NCBI RefSeq assembly: GCF_965363235.1
Contig: NC_134839.1
Location: 81,183,410-81,247,409, forward strand
Source: Mytilus galloprovincialis
Taxonomy: Eukaryota; Mollusca; Bivalvia; Mytilida; Mytilidae
Direction: 5' to 3'
DNA length: 64,000 nucleotides
Part shown: positions 13,031 through 24,919 of the stretch, one piece after another
Layout: the number at the start of each line of letters is the position of its first letter
Numbering within the stretch: position 1 is the first letter of the stretch
Notes under the pieces: generated by a model
The model's input: the letters and a program-made list of their open reading frames with translations, nothing else
What the model was told of the DNA's origin: nothing
Databases searched by the model: none
Made by a program: the position numbers and the translations under genes

Positions 13031-13325
13031 CACATGAGGACCAACTTTGGGGCAAATTATCGCCCATCCTTCCCCGCCTCTTCACCCCGATCACCCCACC
13101 CCGTGATCCCCTATCTTAGATTTAATGCAATCAGTATTCATCAGCATCAGGGTACAGCTCATTTGCATATCACTTGCATATTTTTTGCAAATACTCGAAA
13201 TTTAGACAATTTCTGAAAACAATTCAGCATGCCAAGGGTAAAGTTTTCCTAACGGAAGGTTGGAACAATATTTGGTTATTATAAATAAAAATATTTGTAT
13301 TTGTATTTGTATTATTTCCTCGTTA
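13031..13325 (+). repeat. Possible LINE 3' tail with (TTTGTA)n end
   Basis: The segment ends in GAACAATATTTGGTTATTAT, then AATAAAAATATTTGTATTTG and further TTTGTA units. This is a microsatellite-like tail as seen at the 3' ends of some non-LTR elements. The C-rich text before it (CACCCCGATCACCCCACCCC) is unlike its AT-rich surroundings. No RT domain is visible, so the assignment is tentative. Confidence 0.35.
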
Positions 13326-14365
13326 CTTTTTCTTGCTAAAATGTGATCATCAATAGTCCATGGGGTTATCCGTTAGAGAAGTTGGAGTTGAAATTATATT
13401 TGATATGACGGTAGGAAATTTAATACTTAAATATTCAAATAACTTTTTTTATTTGTTTTAAAATCCATGATGAGCTTCTGCATAAGGTACTTTATAGACT
13501 CACATAGGGAGGACTAAACCTATATTACTAGTAACTTATTTCCGATACTGTCCAGGAAAAACAGAATATTAATATTGTTTTTCTTCACCTTTCTTGATAG
13601 CGTTCCGTTGGCCCCTTTTATTGAACTCCTCGTTTCGGGGGTCGGTTCGTATTCCCATGTTTTCAGTAACGTCTCAGATTTCAATGAACATTTGAGAAAT
13701 AATTGACTGCAAGGGTGTACATCTATTATAAGTTATCCAAGACTTTATCACACATATAAACATGATTGTTTTTTGAAAGTAATATTCTACTCAAGGGTAT
13801 TTAATAAGAATGTAATATTAAAACCTGAAAAGTTAACGAAGGAACCTAGGCATTTGAAAAAAGTTTCCGTTTCTGTTTTGAGCAATAGATAAAGGTTATC
13901 ACTATTCTGATGTTGTTCGATAATTGCACATAGTGTATGTGTTAGTTTTTTTCTTGTTGGTTTTCAGATTACTACAAGCTTAAAAGTGTCGTTTGGTTTA
14001 TGCATTAAAATTATGAAGAGAAATATTTTGTAAAATTGATCGCAGTAGTTTAAAAGTCCATATTATTAATCCTATTCCTTACGTTTTCGACTGAACAATT
14101 TAAGGTTTAGTGAATAGTGTAATACACCGGTCTACTTTTGTTGACCTTTTACGGTTTTGTTTGTCGTTGGGTTTCTGTTTCATTGACGTATCATCACTCA
14201 TTTTAATTTTATCTATGGTCTAATTAGCAGACTGCATCATTTTTTCCAGAAAAAATATTAAATGCAAGTATGTGTTCAATGATGATTAAATGCACTACGC
14301 AGCTTCTCTTAAATATGTGTTCAAATTTGAGAAATATTAAAATTTTGCAAAAATATTTGTTGCAG

Positions 14366-14599
14366 GGTGTATAATGACCAATTATCTGAAATATATTGCA
14401 TTAATTTCAATAATATCGATTGTACTTGGTGATGTGTACACTGGTTTCCCCGTAGAACCAGACTTTATGTCAGGCCCTGACATGGTTTTATCAAACCCTG
14501 TATATGGCGTACCTGCTCCACCACATTTGGTTCATCATGGCTTTTTTGACACAATTAAAGAAACCTATCAAGCTTATAAACCATACGGAACAGTAATTT
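14366..14599 (+). CDS. 5' coding exon of a putative secreted protein
   Basis: An acceptor-like TTTGTTGCAG ends at 14365, the ATG is at 14374, and a consensus donor GTAAGT starts at 14600. This gives 75 codons plus one base (phase 1). The protein starts with a typical signal peptide (about residues 1-19, hydrophobic YIALISIISIVLG, likely cleavage before DVYTG). A short Pro/Gly/Tyr-rich segment follows, with PVYGVPAPPH and a C-terminal YQAYKPYG before the splice. I do not recognise the family. The upstream acceptor implies a 5' UTR intron. A 150 bp hairpin MITE lies at the start of the next intron. Later exons were not found. A chance open frame is possible, but signal peptide plus both splice signals favour a real exon. 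Confidence 0.5.
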
Positions 14600-14749
14600 G
14601 TAAGTAATTGTTTTTATTGTTATTTCATCTAAAAGGCTATATCTTTAAGCAACAATTCATTTTGTGGAGGAGTTGATTAATCAATCTTCATCTATTTCCT
14701 GTGCATGGACTAGTAAAGAAGTATCACGAATCGTATATTTTATTTTAAG

Positions 14750-14903
14750 AATTGAATGCTTCTTTTTGTAACTTTATTGGGGTGTAAAAGCGTTGACTGA
14801 GGTACATTTTGTATGAAGAGCGGAAGCGCTTCATTCTCAAAATGTGCGCACGGTCAACGCTTTTAAAACCCTATGAAGTTACAAAAAGAAGCATTCAATA
14901 CTT
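14750..14903. mobile_element. ~150 bp hairpin MITE
   Basis: The left arm ATTGAATGCTTCTTTTTGTA is mirrored by TACAAAAAGAAGCATTCAAT. Pairing continues through AAAAGCGTTGAC / GTCAACGCTTTT and ATGAAG.GC / GCGCTTCAT to the centre near 14825. It is not seen elsewhere in the window. No clear target duplication was found. It lies in the presumed intron after the exon at 14366-14599. Confidence 0.6.
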
Positions 14904-15610
14904 ATAATTACATTTTTTAGCTAGGATCATGAAAACACGATTTACACCAAGTTTTTTATTTAATTTACCTGTGCACTTAATTATGGGACCTCGTGTACTA
15001 CTACTACTAAATAGAATTTAATGGCGACTACCCTTGCGGGTATTGCGCCAGATTACCTTATATAAAAACATTTCAAGTAAATGTTTTAAATTTTTCATTA
15101 TTTAAGTGTTAGCCTACATTATATATCCATATTATAGAAATTTTGTGAGTTTTTTTTCCCTTTAATTTAATTAATCTTGTTATTTAAATCTGAGCTATAG
15201 TGTGTATTTTAATTATCTTGATTATCTATTGGTTAATTTATATTACGAAGAAAAATATATGTGAGCTTATTATTCCGTTATTTGTAACTTAGCCTTCTTT
15301 GTTTATAAATATTAAATGATTTGGAAGGTGTGTTTGTTTTTTAAACATGAAAACTGTAAGTATCATATACTTTTGGATAGACATATCTGACTTTTACAAA
15401 TATGCAAATCGTAGAAGGGGTCTGACATATTCCCGTACATGGTATACACATTAATACAATTATACCGCAGCACGTACGTCCTTGGTAAATTGTGATTCTC
15501 TGTATATTGAATTTGACTTAAAGATAGCACCCTCACTTATAAAAGTTTCTTAAACTTACGTTCTCTGAGAAGAAAAAAAATATATAAATTACTGTGTATG
15601 TATAATTAGA
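14904..15610. other. No gene recognised
   Basis: AT-rich sequence with no convincing exon. It may be intronic to the gene that begins at 14366. Confidence 0.4.
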
Positions 15611-15615
15611 ATCTA

Positions 15616-17480
15616 CAGGTGCGTAGCTAGGCCAAAATGATGTGTACGCAATGCCGGGGAAAGAAGTCATACGGCGACAAGCTCTAGAGTAATTGGTGCA
15701 AAATCCTGCATTTTCGGGATTTCCTGCGACTGAAAATGACCTCACAGAAATCTTATTTTCATGAGTAACAAGACAACTTTTGAAAATAATTAAATTTGAA
15801 AAAAAAAAATGAGTGAAAATAAAAAATTCTAATGTGTAGTGGGTAGAGCTTATTTATATATCAGGTAACAACTAAAATATATAGTGCCACCACCATATAT
15901 TTTAATTGCTACATAATCAGTCTCAACCCACTATACATTCACTGAGAAAATCCAAATTTCTAAGCCTTAAAGGATATTTTTTTTATATTGAGAAAATACA
16001 TAAATAAATCGAATTACATTTCTCTGTTTTATTTTATAAGAGCAGTCTTTCTTTTAGCTTTTAATTCTCAAAGTTAGTTCTGATGGTCAATGACCATTGC
16101 CTTTCCAGTTATCCAAAACCGTGTCTGTTGAAATTTGTTTTTCGTGATATATACTAGTCAACAAAAGAAACGATACACGACTTTGAAATAAAATTTATCA
16201 AAAAGTATTAAATATAAAACAAAATGAGATATACTGTTTTAAAAAGCTTTCATTTGCAATGTATGCACATGTGATAATGAAAATCAAAAATTGTCGGAAA
16301 GTATCTAAATTCCGTGTAAACGAACATAGGGTGCAAATTAGTTTTGCGGAAAGTTGAATAAAAAATCGACAGATAATTTTCTAAGTACTAAATAAAATTT
16401 CAAGTTTGTTTAAAAATATTCAATATGCAATCAAGTTGTGTTCATGTTGTAATTAATGGGTTGAAATATTGTTTTTTTTTCAAATTTTTGGGAAAAAAGT
16501 GTTTTTTGAAATCTCAAAAAATGCAAAAAAATGTTTTTTTTATTTTCGTCTCAAATCAATGCTTTAGATATGAAAACAACACACAGTAAATTTGGAACCT
16601 TTCGGATTAGTTTTAAGATTTTTACCGCTTTTTGAATATCACTTTACACATACTGTCTATGGTAAATCAGTTGATAATGTATACATTTTAACGATTTCTC
16701 GTGGGGCCGAATTTTGCTTAACAAATAAACAAAGAAACTGTATGATTTTTAAAAACAAATTGATGGCAAACATTGTCTTTACTTTTAAATGAGAGGTTGG
16801 CATCATTAATTGGAACTTCTGTTTTTAAAATTGTCGTTTTATGTAAATTTTGTAAAAAAAAAAAAAAATCGCGAAGAAACGTCACGAAAGCAAAAAAATG
16901 TTTTTATTAAACGGATTTATATTTCCATAATGATTAAGTATTACTACCTTCAATATTGGGCAAATGAACGGAAAACTTTATCTTTATTTGAAAAAAAGTC
17001 TTGTATCGTTTCTTTTGTTGACTAGTATATGTTCAATAGAACAAGCCCAGCTGAACGAATGGATTTCATTGTATTTCTTTAGTCGTCTCATGGTACTGAA
17101 AGAGTGTTCTATCGTTGTCGTCCAGACCGACATACATGCATATTATATGTTAAGTATTTTAAAGATTCCCGGGTATAAATCCTTGTAAGGAGGCATAGTA
17201 GACGCACTTATTGTATTCTGAAACCCCGAGGACTCAGCTATTTTAGTTGTTTGCATCAGCAGCACAATCACGATGCTGGTCCCGAAAATGTAAAGAGAAA
17301 ACTAGTTTCCAGAACGGAATATAGTTACAACTTGAGTGACTATTACAATATTTTTATAACACTTTATAATTAATTCTATTACTACAGTTTTATTCTAACT
17401 AGATTTACCATATTTTCATTTTTGTCAAATTTTCAATGTGTACGCAACTGCGTTTTTGCGTACGGGTTGCTACGCGCCTG
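15616..17480 (+). mobile_element. Family 1 hAT-like element, copy 1
   Basis: Ends are CAGGTGCGTAGCTAGG at the left and, read inwards from the right, CAGGCGCGTAGCAACC. The flanking 5 bp duplication ATCTA is at 15611-15615 and 17481-17485. The copy is 1865 bp. An almost identical inverted copy lies at 18720-20583. It carries no transposase. Open frames of 66, 71 and 74 codons exist in both copies only because the copies are nearly identical. Inside are a hairpin (about 15833-15937) and a nested TIR segment (16152-17027). CAG-type ends suggest hAT, but hAT elements usually make 8 bp duplications, so the superfamily is open. Confidence 0.8.
16152..17027. mobile_element. 876 bp TIR segment nested in family 1, copy 1
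   Basis: TACTAGTCAACAAAAGAAAC at 16152 is mirrored by GTTTCTTTTGTTGACTAGTA ending at 17027, and the inverted match extends through CGATACACGACTTT. TA/TATA flanks both ends, which fits a TA-target transposon such as Tc1/mariner. The same nested segment is in copy 2 (19173-20048), so it was present before family 1 copied itself. No transposase is seen. Confidence 0.65.
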
Positions 17481-17485
17481 ATCTA

Positions 17486-18347
17486 TAATGTATTGTTGTA
17501 ACATATTTGTGTGTAATAAATTGTAAGTGTTCATGTTTGCAGTTATGTACAGTATAGATGTATACCAGAGAGTGCTATCTTGGTAGTACTTGATTTAGTG
17601 TACTACTTTAAAAATAAAAACTTTCGTAGAAGTTTTAGTGCCGTATATTGTCAAATTCAACGGGGTTATGTTTCTTATATTTAGAAATCATAAACTGATA
17701 AATGATACCCTCCAGCTCTGTTACAACTATGGAACCTCGTGTCATCATGAATGATAAGTTTTATTGTGTGATACAGCTGCTTAAGAAATAACACGTGATG
17801 TGCAGCTAGCCAATCAGAATAACGTTTTATAATGAAACATAGATCTAATGTAATTATAGTGTTATATTATGAATGCGACTTTAATTTAACTGTTTAAACA
17901 GTATTTACCAATTAAGTATAATTATAATAATCGAACAGTACAATTTAACAAGACTTAAAATGAGACTTTCAAAGTGCAATCTAAATGTTATCCAGAAAAC
18001 AAATCACAGATAATTTTTTTTTTAAGTTTTTGCTAATTGCGGTCTTTTGACCCAGCTAGTAAATAATTTTAAGAGGAATGAAATTAAAATTGCCAATATC
18101 AAATCTCCATGAAACTTTCCTACCCCGTGATTGATAATCTGCCAATACAAAATAAGTAAGAATTCCACATTTAAATAGAGAATACAAAAATATGGAATAA
18201 AGGAGCAATTAAAACCATACATGTAAGTCGGAGAAACACAGACATCACATGACCAAGACGTTGAACTTAAAGATAAACAAGAGTTCATAAAAGCTACACA
18301 GAAATAATGCGTATGAAGGGACAACAGTACCTGTGTCACTATAAGTA
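17486..18347. other. Spacer between the inverted family 1 copies
   Basis: No gene is recognised. A 105-codon minus-strand frame (18022-18339) has no splice or domain support. Together with 18357-18719 this forms the 1.24 kb loop between two nearly identical inverted arms. Confidence 0.5.
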
Positions 18348-18719
18348 CTAGTAGTGTAGCTGCGGAACCGTAGCTCTTATAGGTCCTTATGCTATTTTTT
18401 TGACTATTTGCGGACCATAGAGCTACGGATTTTTCCTATTTCAAAACGTTCGGAATTGCGACCCAGGTTCAGGTCGCACTTATTTCCCCAAAAAATATTG
18501 TTTATAATCAATGCAAAGCTTGTCAATATATATAGTTCGTTTCGTCAGGTATTTTTCTAGGATACGACGTATTTATGTTTGAATATTCATTTCCTTAACA
18601 CTATTATTTAATTATTTCCATTTGTATACATTCTCCGCCTATTTTGTTCGGCCATATTGAATATCGTGGTGACGTCACGAAAATCAAGAAAAGATAACTC
18701 TTATAGAAAAACACGTGTT

Positions 18720-20583
18720 CAGGCGCGTAGCAACCCGTACGCAAAAACGCAGTTGCGTACACATTGAAAATTTGACAAAAATGAAAATATGGTAAATCTA
18801 GTTAGAATAAAACTGTAGTAATAGAATTAATTATAAAGTGTTATAAAAATATTGTAATAGTCACTCAAGTTGTAACTATATTCCGTTCTGGAAACTAGTT
18901 TTCTCTTTACATTTTCGGGACCAGCATCGTGATTGTGCTGCTGATGCAAACAACTAAAATAGCTGAGTCCTCGGGGTTTCAGAATACAATAAGTGCGTCT
19001 ACTATGCCTCCTTACAAGGATTTATACCCGGGAATCTTTAAAATACTTAACATATAATATGCATGTATGTCGGTCTGGACGACAACGATAGAACACTCTT
19101 TCAGTACCATGAGACGACTAAAGAAATACAATGAAATCCATTCGTTCAGCTGGGCTTGTTCTATTGAACATATACTAGTCAACAAAAGAAACGATACAAG
19201 ACTTTTTTTCAAATAAAGATAAAGTTTTCCGTTCATTTGCCCAATATTGAAGGTAGTAATACTTAATCATTATGGAAATATAAATCCGTTTAATAAAAAC
19301 ATTTTTTTGCTTTCGTGACGTTTCTTCGCGATTTTTTTTTTTTTTTACAAAATTTACATAAAACGACAATTTTAAAAACAGAAGTTCCAATTAATGATGC
19401 CAACCTCTCATTTAAAAGTAAAGACAATGTTTGCCATCAATTTGTTTTTAAAAATCATACAGTTTCTTTGTTTATTTGTTAAGCAAAATTCGGCCCCACG
19501 AGAAATCGTTAAAATGTATACATTATCAACTGATTTACCATAGACAGTATGTGTAAAGTGATATTCAAAAAGCGGTAAAAATCTTAAAACTAATCCGAAA
19601 GGTTCCAAATTTACTGTGTGTTGTTTTCATATCTAAAGCATTGATTTGAGACGAAAATAAAAAAAACATTTTTTTGCATTTTTTGAGATTTCAAAAAACA
19701 CTTTTTTCCCAAAAATTTGAAAAAAAAACAATATTTCAACCCATTAATTACAACATGAACACAACTTGATTGCATATTGAATATTTTTAAACAAACTTGA
19801 AATTTTATTTAGTACTTAGAAAATTATCTGTCGATTTTTTATTCAACTTTCCGCAAAACTAATTTGCACCCTATGTTCGTTTACACGGAATTTAGATACT
19901 TTCCGACAATTTTTGATTTTCATTATCACATGTGCATACATTGCAAATGAAAGCTTTTTAAAACAGTATATCTCATTTTGTTTTATATTTAATACTTTTT
20001 GATAAATTTTATTTCAAAGTCGTGTATCGTTTCTTTTGTTGACTAGTATATATCACGAAAAACAAATTTCAACAGACACGGTTTTGGATAACTGGAAAGG
20101 CAATGGTCATTGACCATCAGAACTAACTTTGAGAATTAAAAGCTAAAAGAAAGACTGCTCTTATAAAATAAAACAGAGAAATGTAATTCGATTTATTTAT
20201 GTATTTTCTCAATATAAAAAAAATATCCTTTAAGGCTTAGAAATTTGGATTTTCTCAGTGAATGTATAGTGGGTTGAGACTGATTATGTAGCAATTAAAA
20301 TATATGGTGGTGGCACTATATATTTTAGTTGTTACCTGATATATAAATAAGCTCTACCCACTACACATTAGAATTTTTTATTTTCACTCATTTTTTTTTT
20401 CAAATTTAATTATTTTCAAAAGTTGTCTTGTTACTCATGAAAATAAGATTTCTGTGAGGTCATTTTCAGTCGCAGGAAATCCCGAAAATGCAGGATTTTG
20501 CACCAATTACTCTAGAGCTTGTCGCCGTATGACTTCTTTCCCCGGCATTGCGTACACATCATTTTGGCCTAGCTACGCACCTG
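18720..20583 (-). mobile_element. Family 1 hAT-like element, copy 2 (inverted)
   Basis: Reverse-oriented near-identical copy (1864 bp) of 15616-17480. It has its own 5 bp duplication GTGTT (18715-18719 and 20584-20588), so it is an independent insertion and not part of a local inversion. It sits near the inner end of the left TIR of the MULE. The TIR text resumes after the duplication. Confidence 0.85.
19173..20048. mobile_element. Nested TIR segment in family 1, copy 2
   Basis: Inverted counterpart of 16152-17027, with the same TACTAGTCAACAAAAG ends. Confidence 0.65.
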
Positions 20584-20689
20584 GTGTTGGTTGTTTACTT
20601 ATTTCTAAGCGATAATCGAGTGTTTATAAGACTTTACAATATTTATTCATACTAAATATTTAAATTGCTTGAAAGAATTATTTCCGTTA

Positions 20690-20971
20690 GGCAGCAACCA
20701 TTTGATTTTCTGGGGGGGGCTATGGTTTTTTTTTCTGTACAAACTTTTTATTTCGCCTGCGGCGAAAAACAATCTATTTTTTTCGCGACAAGTCGAAAAC
20801 AATTTTTTTCTTTCAATTTTAGCATTACATATAGTGGCAGCTGAGGGTGAAACAAACAATTTTTTTTTCTCAGAATCAAAAACAAATTATTTTTTTCTCC
20901 TAAAACTGGAAACAAACTTTTTTTTCCAAAAAAAACCATAGCCCCCCCCAGAAAATCAAATGGTTGCTGCC
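20690..20971. mobile_element. Harbinger-like MITE, 282 bp
   Basis: Ends are GGCAGCAACCATTTGATTTT with the exact reverse complement at the right. The TIR is about 36 bp and includes a G8 run followed by CTATGG. The flanking TTA (20687-20689 and 20972-20974) and GGC start fit PIF/Harbinger MITEs. The interior has about five imperfect repeats of a GAAAACAATTTTTTTC type. It is inserted in the remaining interior of the MULE. Confidence 0.65.
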
Positions 20972-21501
20972 TTAGTATCTAACTTTAATCAAACTTAGTT
21001 TCATTCAAAAAGTCATGAAAATAAAATAAAAGACAACGTAAACAAACTAACACGTGCTTTCCTATAAGAATTATCTTTTCTTGTTTTTCGCGACGTCACC
21101 ACGAGATTCAATATGGCCGAACAAAATAGGCGGAGAATGTATACAAATGGAATAATTAGATAATAGTGTTAAGGAAATGAATATTCAAACATATAGGTAC
21201 GTCATATCCTAGAAAAATATCTGACGAAACGAACTATATATATTGACAAGCTTTGCATTTATTATAAACAATGTTTTTTGGGGAAATAAGTGCGACCTGA
21301 ACCTGGGTCGCAATCCCGAACGTTTTGAAATAGGAAGATTCCGTAGCTCTATGGTCCGCAAATAGCCAAAAAATAGCATAAGGACATAAGAGCTACGGTT
21401 CCGCAGCTACTAGTAATGCTGCTCATTTAAATTACTAATCAGGTGAAAGTCGAATTCGCTATTGTAACGATTTATGAACAAGAATGTTTCCAAAGTACAC
21501 G

Positions 21502-21952
21502 GATGCCCCACTCGCACTATCAGTTTCCATGTTCAATGGACCGTAAAATTGGGCAAAAAATCTAATTTGGAATTAAAGTTAGAAAGATCATACCATAGGG
21601 AACATGTGTACTAAGTTTCAAGTTGAGTGGACTTCAACTTCATCAAAAACTATCTTGACCAAAAACTTTAACCTGAAACTCACACTTTCATTTTCTATGT
21701 TCAGTGGACTGTGAAATTGGGGTCAAAAGTCTCTAAAATTAGAAAGATCATATCATAAGGAACATGTGTACTAAGTTTTAAGTTGATTGGACTTCAGCTT
21801 CATCAAAAACTACCTTGACCCAAAACTTTAAGCTGAAGCGGGACGAACGGACGAACGGACGCACAGACAAACAGACGAACAAACGAACAGACGGACGGAC
21901 GGCCGCACAGACCAGAAAACATAATGCCCCTCTACTATCGTAGGTGGGGCAT
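21502..21952 (+). mobile_element. Pearl-like element with ATGCCCCAC ends
   Basis: The inverted ends ATGCCCCAC / GTGGGGCAT enclose about two tandem units of ~160 bp. Each carries GGAACATGTGTACTAAGTTT (21600 and 21759), and they are followed by an ACGGACGAACG-rich tract. TIR plus ~160 bp core repeats plus a microsatellite-like tail is the layout of bivalve pearl / tandem-repeat-containing elements. It has no protein coding capacity. No clear target duplication is seen. Confidence 0.65.
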
Positions 21953-22600
21953 AAAAAGGGTTGTAATTGTGGCTAGGGCCAGTAAACACATTCATGATCA
22001 TCTGTAAAACAGATATTTCATAACGGACAACTAGAACCGTTTTGTTCAATAGCTCCCCTCTAAGCCATTGAATATATATATATATATATATATATACTCC
22101 ATATGCAGGGTTTTGGAATGTTGGTATATAAGAATGGAAAGTTCACAGTCAAACAATAAAAATTAAATTTTTGATTGTAGAGTTCTCATGATCAGTCGGT
22201 CATCACTGGTCATTTCTAGATGTAAGTCAATATTATGAAGCAGTTATTACTCCATTTTTTTTACAACTGCAATGACCAATGCTTGGGAAGGATGAGTTTT
22301 AATCATAGTCACTATTATTCCGTGAATTTCAAAGGACCTCTCTTATATAGCGGAACGTGAATTTCATTCTTCTGTAGTTTGAAGTGACGTTTTAGATATC
22401 ATTGAACGTGATTTATGTTTAACATGTTATTAAATCGGGGTTTTCGTTACCAACAATTTCTAAAAACTTTAAAAAAAAAATTGGTTTGTAAATTTGGATT
22501 TAGAATTCTTATTAAAAGGCCTAACTTTTACGGTAATTTTGATAACAGGGCATCAAAGTTACACATGATTCATGGAACCTTTGAATTAACGAATTAATCT
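21953..22600. pseudogene. Penelope-like RT remnants, two orientations
   Basis: 21955-22250 on the minus strand matches the 26090-26240 part of the RT gene at 25867-27050 (CCATATGCAGG, GAATGGAAAGTTCACA, TAGATGTAAGTCAATATTAT), with indels and a (TA)n run at 22071-22094. 22335-22600 on the plus strand reads like the RT 3' region (NRGFRYQQFLKTLKK, PNFYGNFDNRASKL) after frameshifts. Both are dead fragments. Confidence 0.5.
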
Positions 22601-23571
22601 ATTTTTAAAACACCGGGTGCATTCGACTCCAATCTTAATCCGGCTTCCTCTGCCAATAAAATCTGACCGCTACGAAATAGACTAAATGCGGTGCTTAAAA
22701 GTGGTGTTAAAACACCGAAAATCAAATCAAATCTTACACCGTATAGTAGCGAAATCGTTAAATATTATGTTTGTCGGTACTAACATGGATTTTTTTTTTT
22801 GATAAATTGAAACTTAATATATATTACTACATGCATAAATGTACAGTCATGAGTACTTATGATCCTGTCGAAACTGCTAACTTATATTACAGCATTGCAC
22901 AGGGCTTTCCAGGCTGTTATGACGTCCTTCTCTATATCCGTTGGAAATGAACTGATTGATAGTCTAGTCTGGGATAATCTGATTGATACTTTAATCGTAG
23001 ATAACCTGATTTATTCATGAGTTTTAATTGGCTTTAAACTTATTTTCAGTAACTGCGAGAACTTTTGCCATAATGTACTACGGTGCATTTTAAGATTTTG
23101 TAAATAATTTAATCTGTGATTTTGATAAAAAAAAAAATGATCTGGTCTAAAGACCGATGTACTAAAAGTCGCTACTATTGAAAGCCACAACTTTACCATA
23201 TTTTGTTTATTTTGCAGCTGTTGCTTGGCGATTACTTTCCGCAGTAGAATTTCTTGGATGATCTTTATCGAACTGGGTTAGTGTAAAGGAAAACTGAATA
23301 CTCGACTGGAGGCAAATTAAAATACAACAGAAATCTTGAAATACCAAAACTATTTTATCAGCAGATATATGTGTCAGAAGAATCAAATTGAGAAACATTT
23401 ACTCTAATACAAACAACTAGAGGTTTTGTTGAACCTGTCATGAATCCTCAAATTGGCCTTTCTTTGTATTCTTGATCCAACCTGAGTAACTATTTACCAT
23501 GGCATAATTCAAATAATTATATAGATGAAATGCAAATGATTATTTGGATTATTGAATACTAGTGTATATCC
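22050..23571. repeat. Inverted long-range paralogue of 42218-44210
   Basis: The reverse complement of this block is found at about 42218-44210, with shared text such as AAATCTTAAAATGCACCGTA, GTGTTAAAACACCGAAAATC and ATGACAGGTTCAACAAAACC. The 42 kb copy has an extra LINE insert (about 42720-43284). It ends where the family 2 element is inserted at ATACTAGTGTA. This copy reads on through that point (23562-23566 GTGTA then TATCC), so it is the empty site. Confidence 0.75.
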
Positions 23572-23574
23572 TGT

Positions 23575-23690
23575 ATCAAAATGAGGAGATGTGGTATATG
23601 ATTGCCAATGAGACAACTCTCCGCCAGAGTTCAAATGATGTAAATTTAAGCAATTATAGGCAACCGTACTTTTTTTTTAGAGAAGATGTC
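23575..23690 (+). repeat. Dispersed repeat B fragment
   Basis: GGAGATGTGGTATATGATTG then CCAATGAGACAACTCTCC and TTCAAATGATGTAAATTTAA. This is the 5' part of the bivalve repeat that is fuller at 32640. Nothing else is recognised from 23691 to 24190. Confidence 0.7.
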
Positions 23691-24189
23691 CTACGTTGAA
23701 AACATGTGTCCGTCTTATCCCTTTACTTATACAAAGAACTCTCTTCTTTGTTCATTTTAACATAAAGTTTGGTCATGTGCTTTATTTCCTTAATTTTTGG
23801 TAAAGTAACGATTTTTCCAATGACTCTAATCGTTCACAATATTCCAGAAGTTTCGATTTGAATAGTTCAATATTGCATACATTTACATTTTCATGACACT
23901 TGTCATTGTTAACTTTGTGAAAAATATCCTTAACCGGAGTTGTCCACTTACCAGATTACAGTACTCACACTAAATTCATCGGACGATGGTTGCGTCGGTT
24001 GCCTGTTATAAAGTAAAATAATCATCATCCCTCATACTTTATTAAGTGTGGCATTCAAAATTTCGCCTCAGGCTCATTAGTGTCAACCATCTTTACAGAA
24101 TCAACCATCGGTTTATATTTTTTTATTTGACGAACTCCTGAATGAATTAGTTAACTGTTTCTACACACATAGGACTTTTGCGCGTCATT

Positions 24190-24300
24190 AGTATAAGAAC
24201 TCATCATAGATACAAGGATTGCCATTTTATATTTGCGCCAGACGCATTTCGTCTAAAAGAAGACTCTTTAGTGACGCTTTTATAAAAAAAAAACCAGGTG
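24190..24300 (-). repeat. Dispersed mussel repeat A, end fragment
   Basis: ACTCATCATAGATACAAGGA, then TTTGCGCCAGACGCATTTCG and GACTCTTTAGTGACGCT. It lies directly before the left end of the pearl-like element at 24317. Confidence 0.7.
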
Positions 24301-24919
24301 TTCCGCAGGGTGCAGCTTTATACGACCGCAGAGGTCGAACCCTGAACAGTTGGGGCAAGTATGGACAAAATACAGCTCTGAATTTGGATTGTGATCAAAT
24401 TTTTGACATTATATGGGTTTTTTACACAAAACAAATGTCAAGATCTTACAAATCAATTAAAGATTTCTTCTTCAAACTTATTTAAATTTAAAATTAAATA
24501 GTTGACACAGCATAGGTTTCTGACACAGAATGAATGTGGTCTAATGAACTTAATTTTTTTTTGCCGTTGAGCAATTCACTATACTGTTGAATATTAATCC
24601 TCTCAAAAAAATGTTTGAAGAAATTTTCTTTTTATTTATAAAATCTGAAATGAGAAAAATTGACCCCCCCCCTTTTTCACATCCCCCTTTCCATTATTCC
24701 TAAACTGATCTCAATTCAAATTTCTAATGGAGCTTGCAACAATAACTACTCATTTAAATACATCATAAAGTATTAAAATGTAAAAAAGTGCTTGTTATCA
24801 CTGAATGGTAAAGATTGTTTTAATTTATCAGTTGGTAGCAAAAGTGAATATACATTGTATATTGTGCAAAACAATGATTTAAGTTGATTCAACTACTATT
24901 CTGGACAAAGAAAGATAAC

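Larger units (their letters stand above)
18357..21409. mobile_element. Mutator-like (MULE) non-autonomous element
   Basis: Terminal inverted repeats of about 365 bp (18357-18719 and 21048-21409) begin with TAGCTGCGGAACCGTAGC. They match over nearly their whole length (e.g. CGACCCAGGTTCAGGTCGCA, TCTCCGCCTATTTTGTTCGG). The flanking 9 bp duplications are CTAGTAGTG (18348-18356) and CTAGTAATG (21410-21418), 8 of 9 identical. Long TIRs plus a 9 bp duplication fit the Mutator superfamily. Two later insertions make up most of the interior: family 1 copy 2 and a Harbinger-like MITE. Only about 200 bp of original interior remain, and there is no transposase. Confidence 0.75.

Noticed and set aside
16592..19608. 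Open frames of 66, 71 and 74 codons present twice with identical products
   Set aside because: They lie in the two near-identical copies of the family 1 element, so identity reflects recent copying and not protein constraint. The frames are AT-rich and contain no known domain.
20669..20941. Open frames on both strands rich in Phe and Lys
   Set aside because: They result from poly-T/poly-A tracts inside the Harbinger-like MITE.
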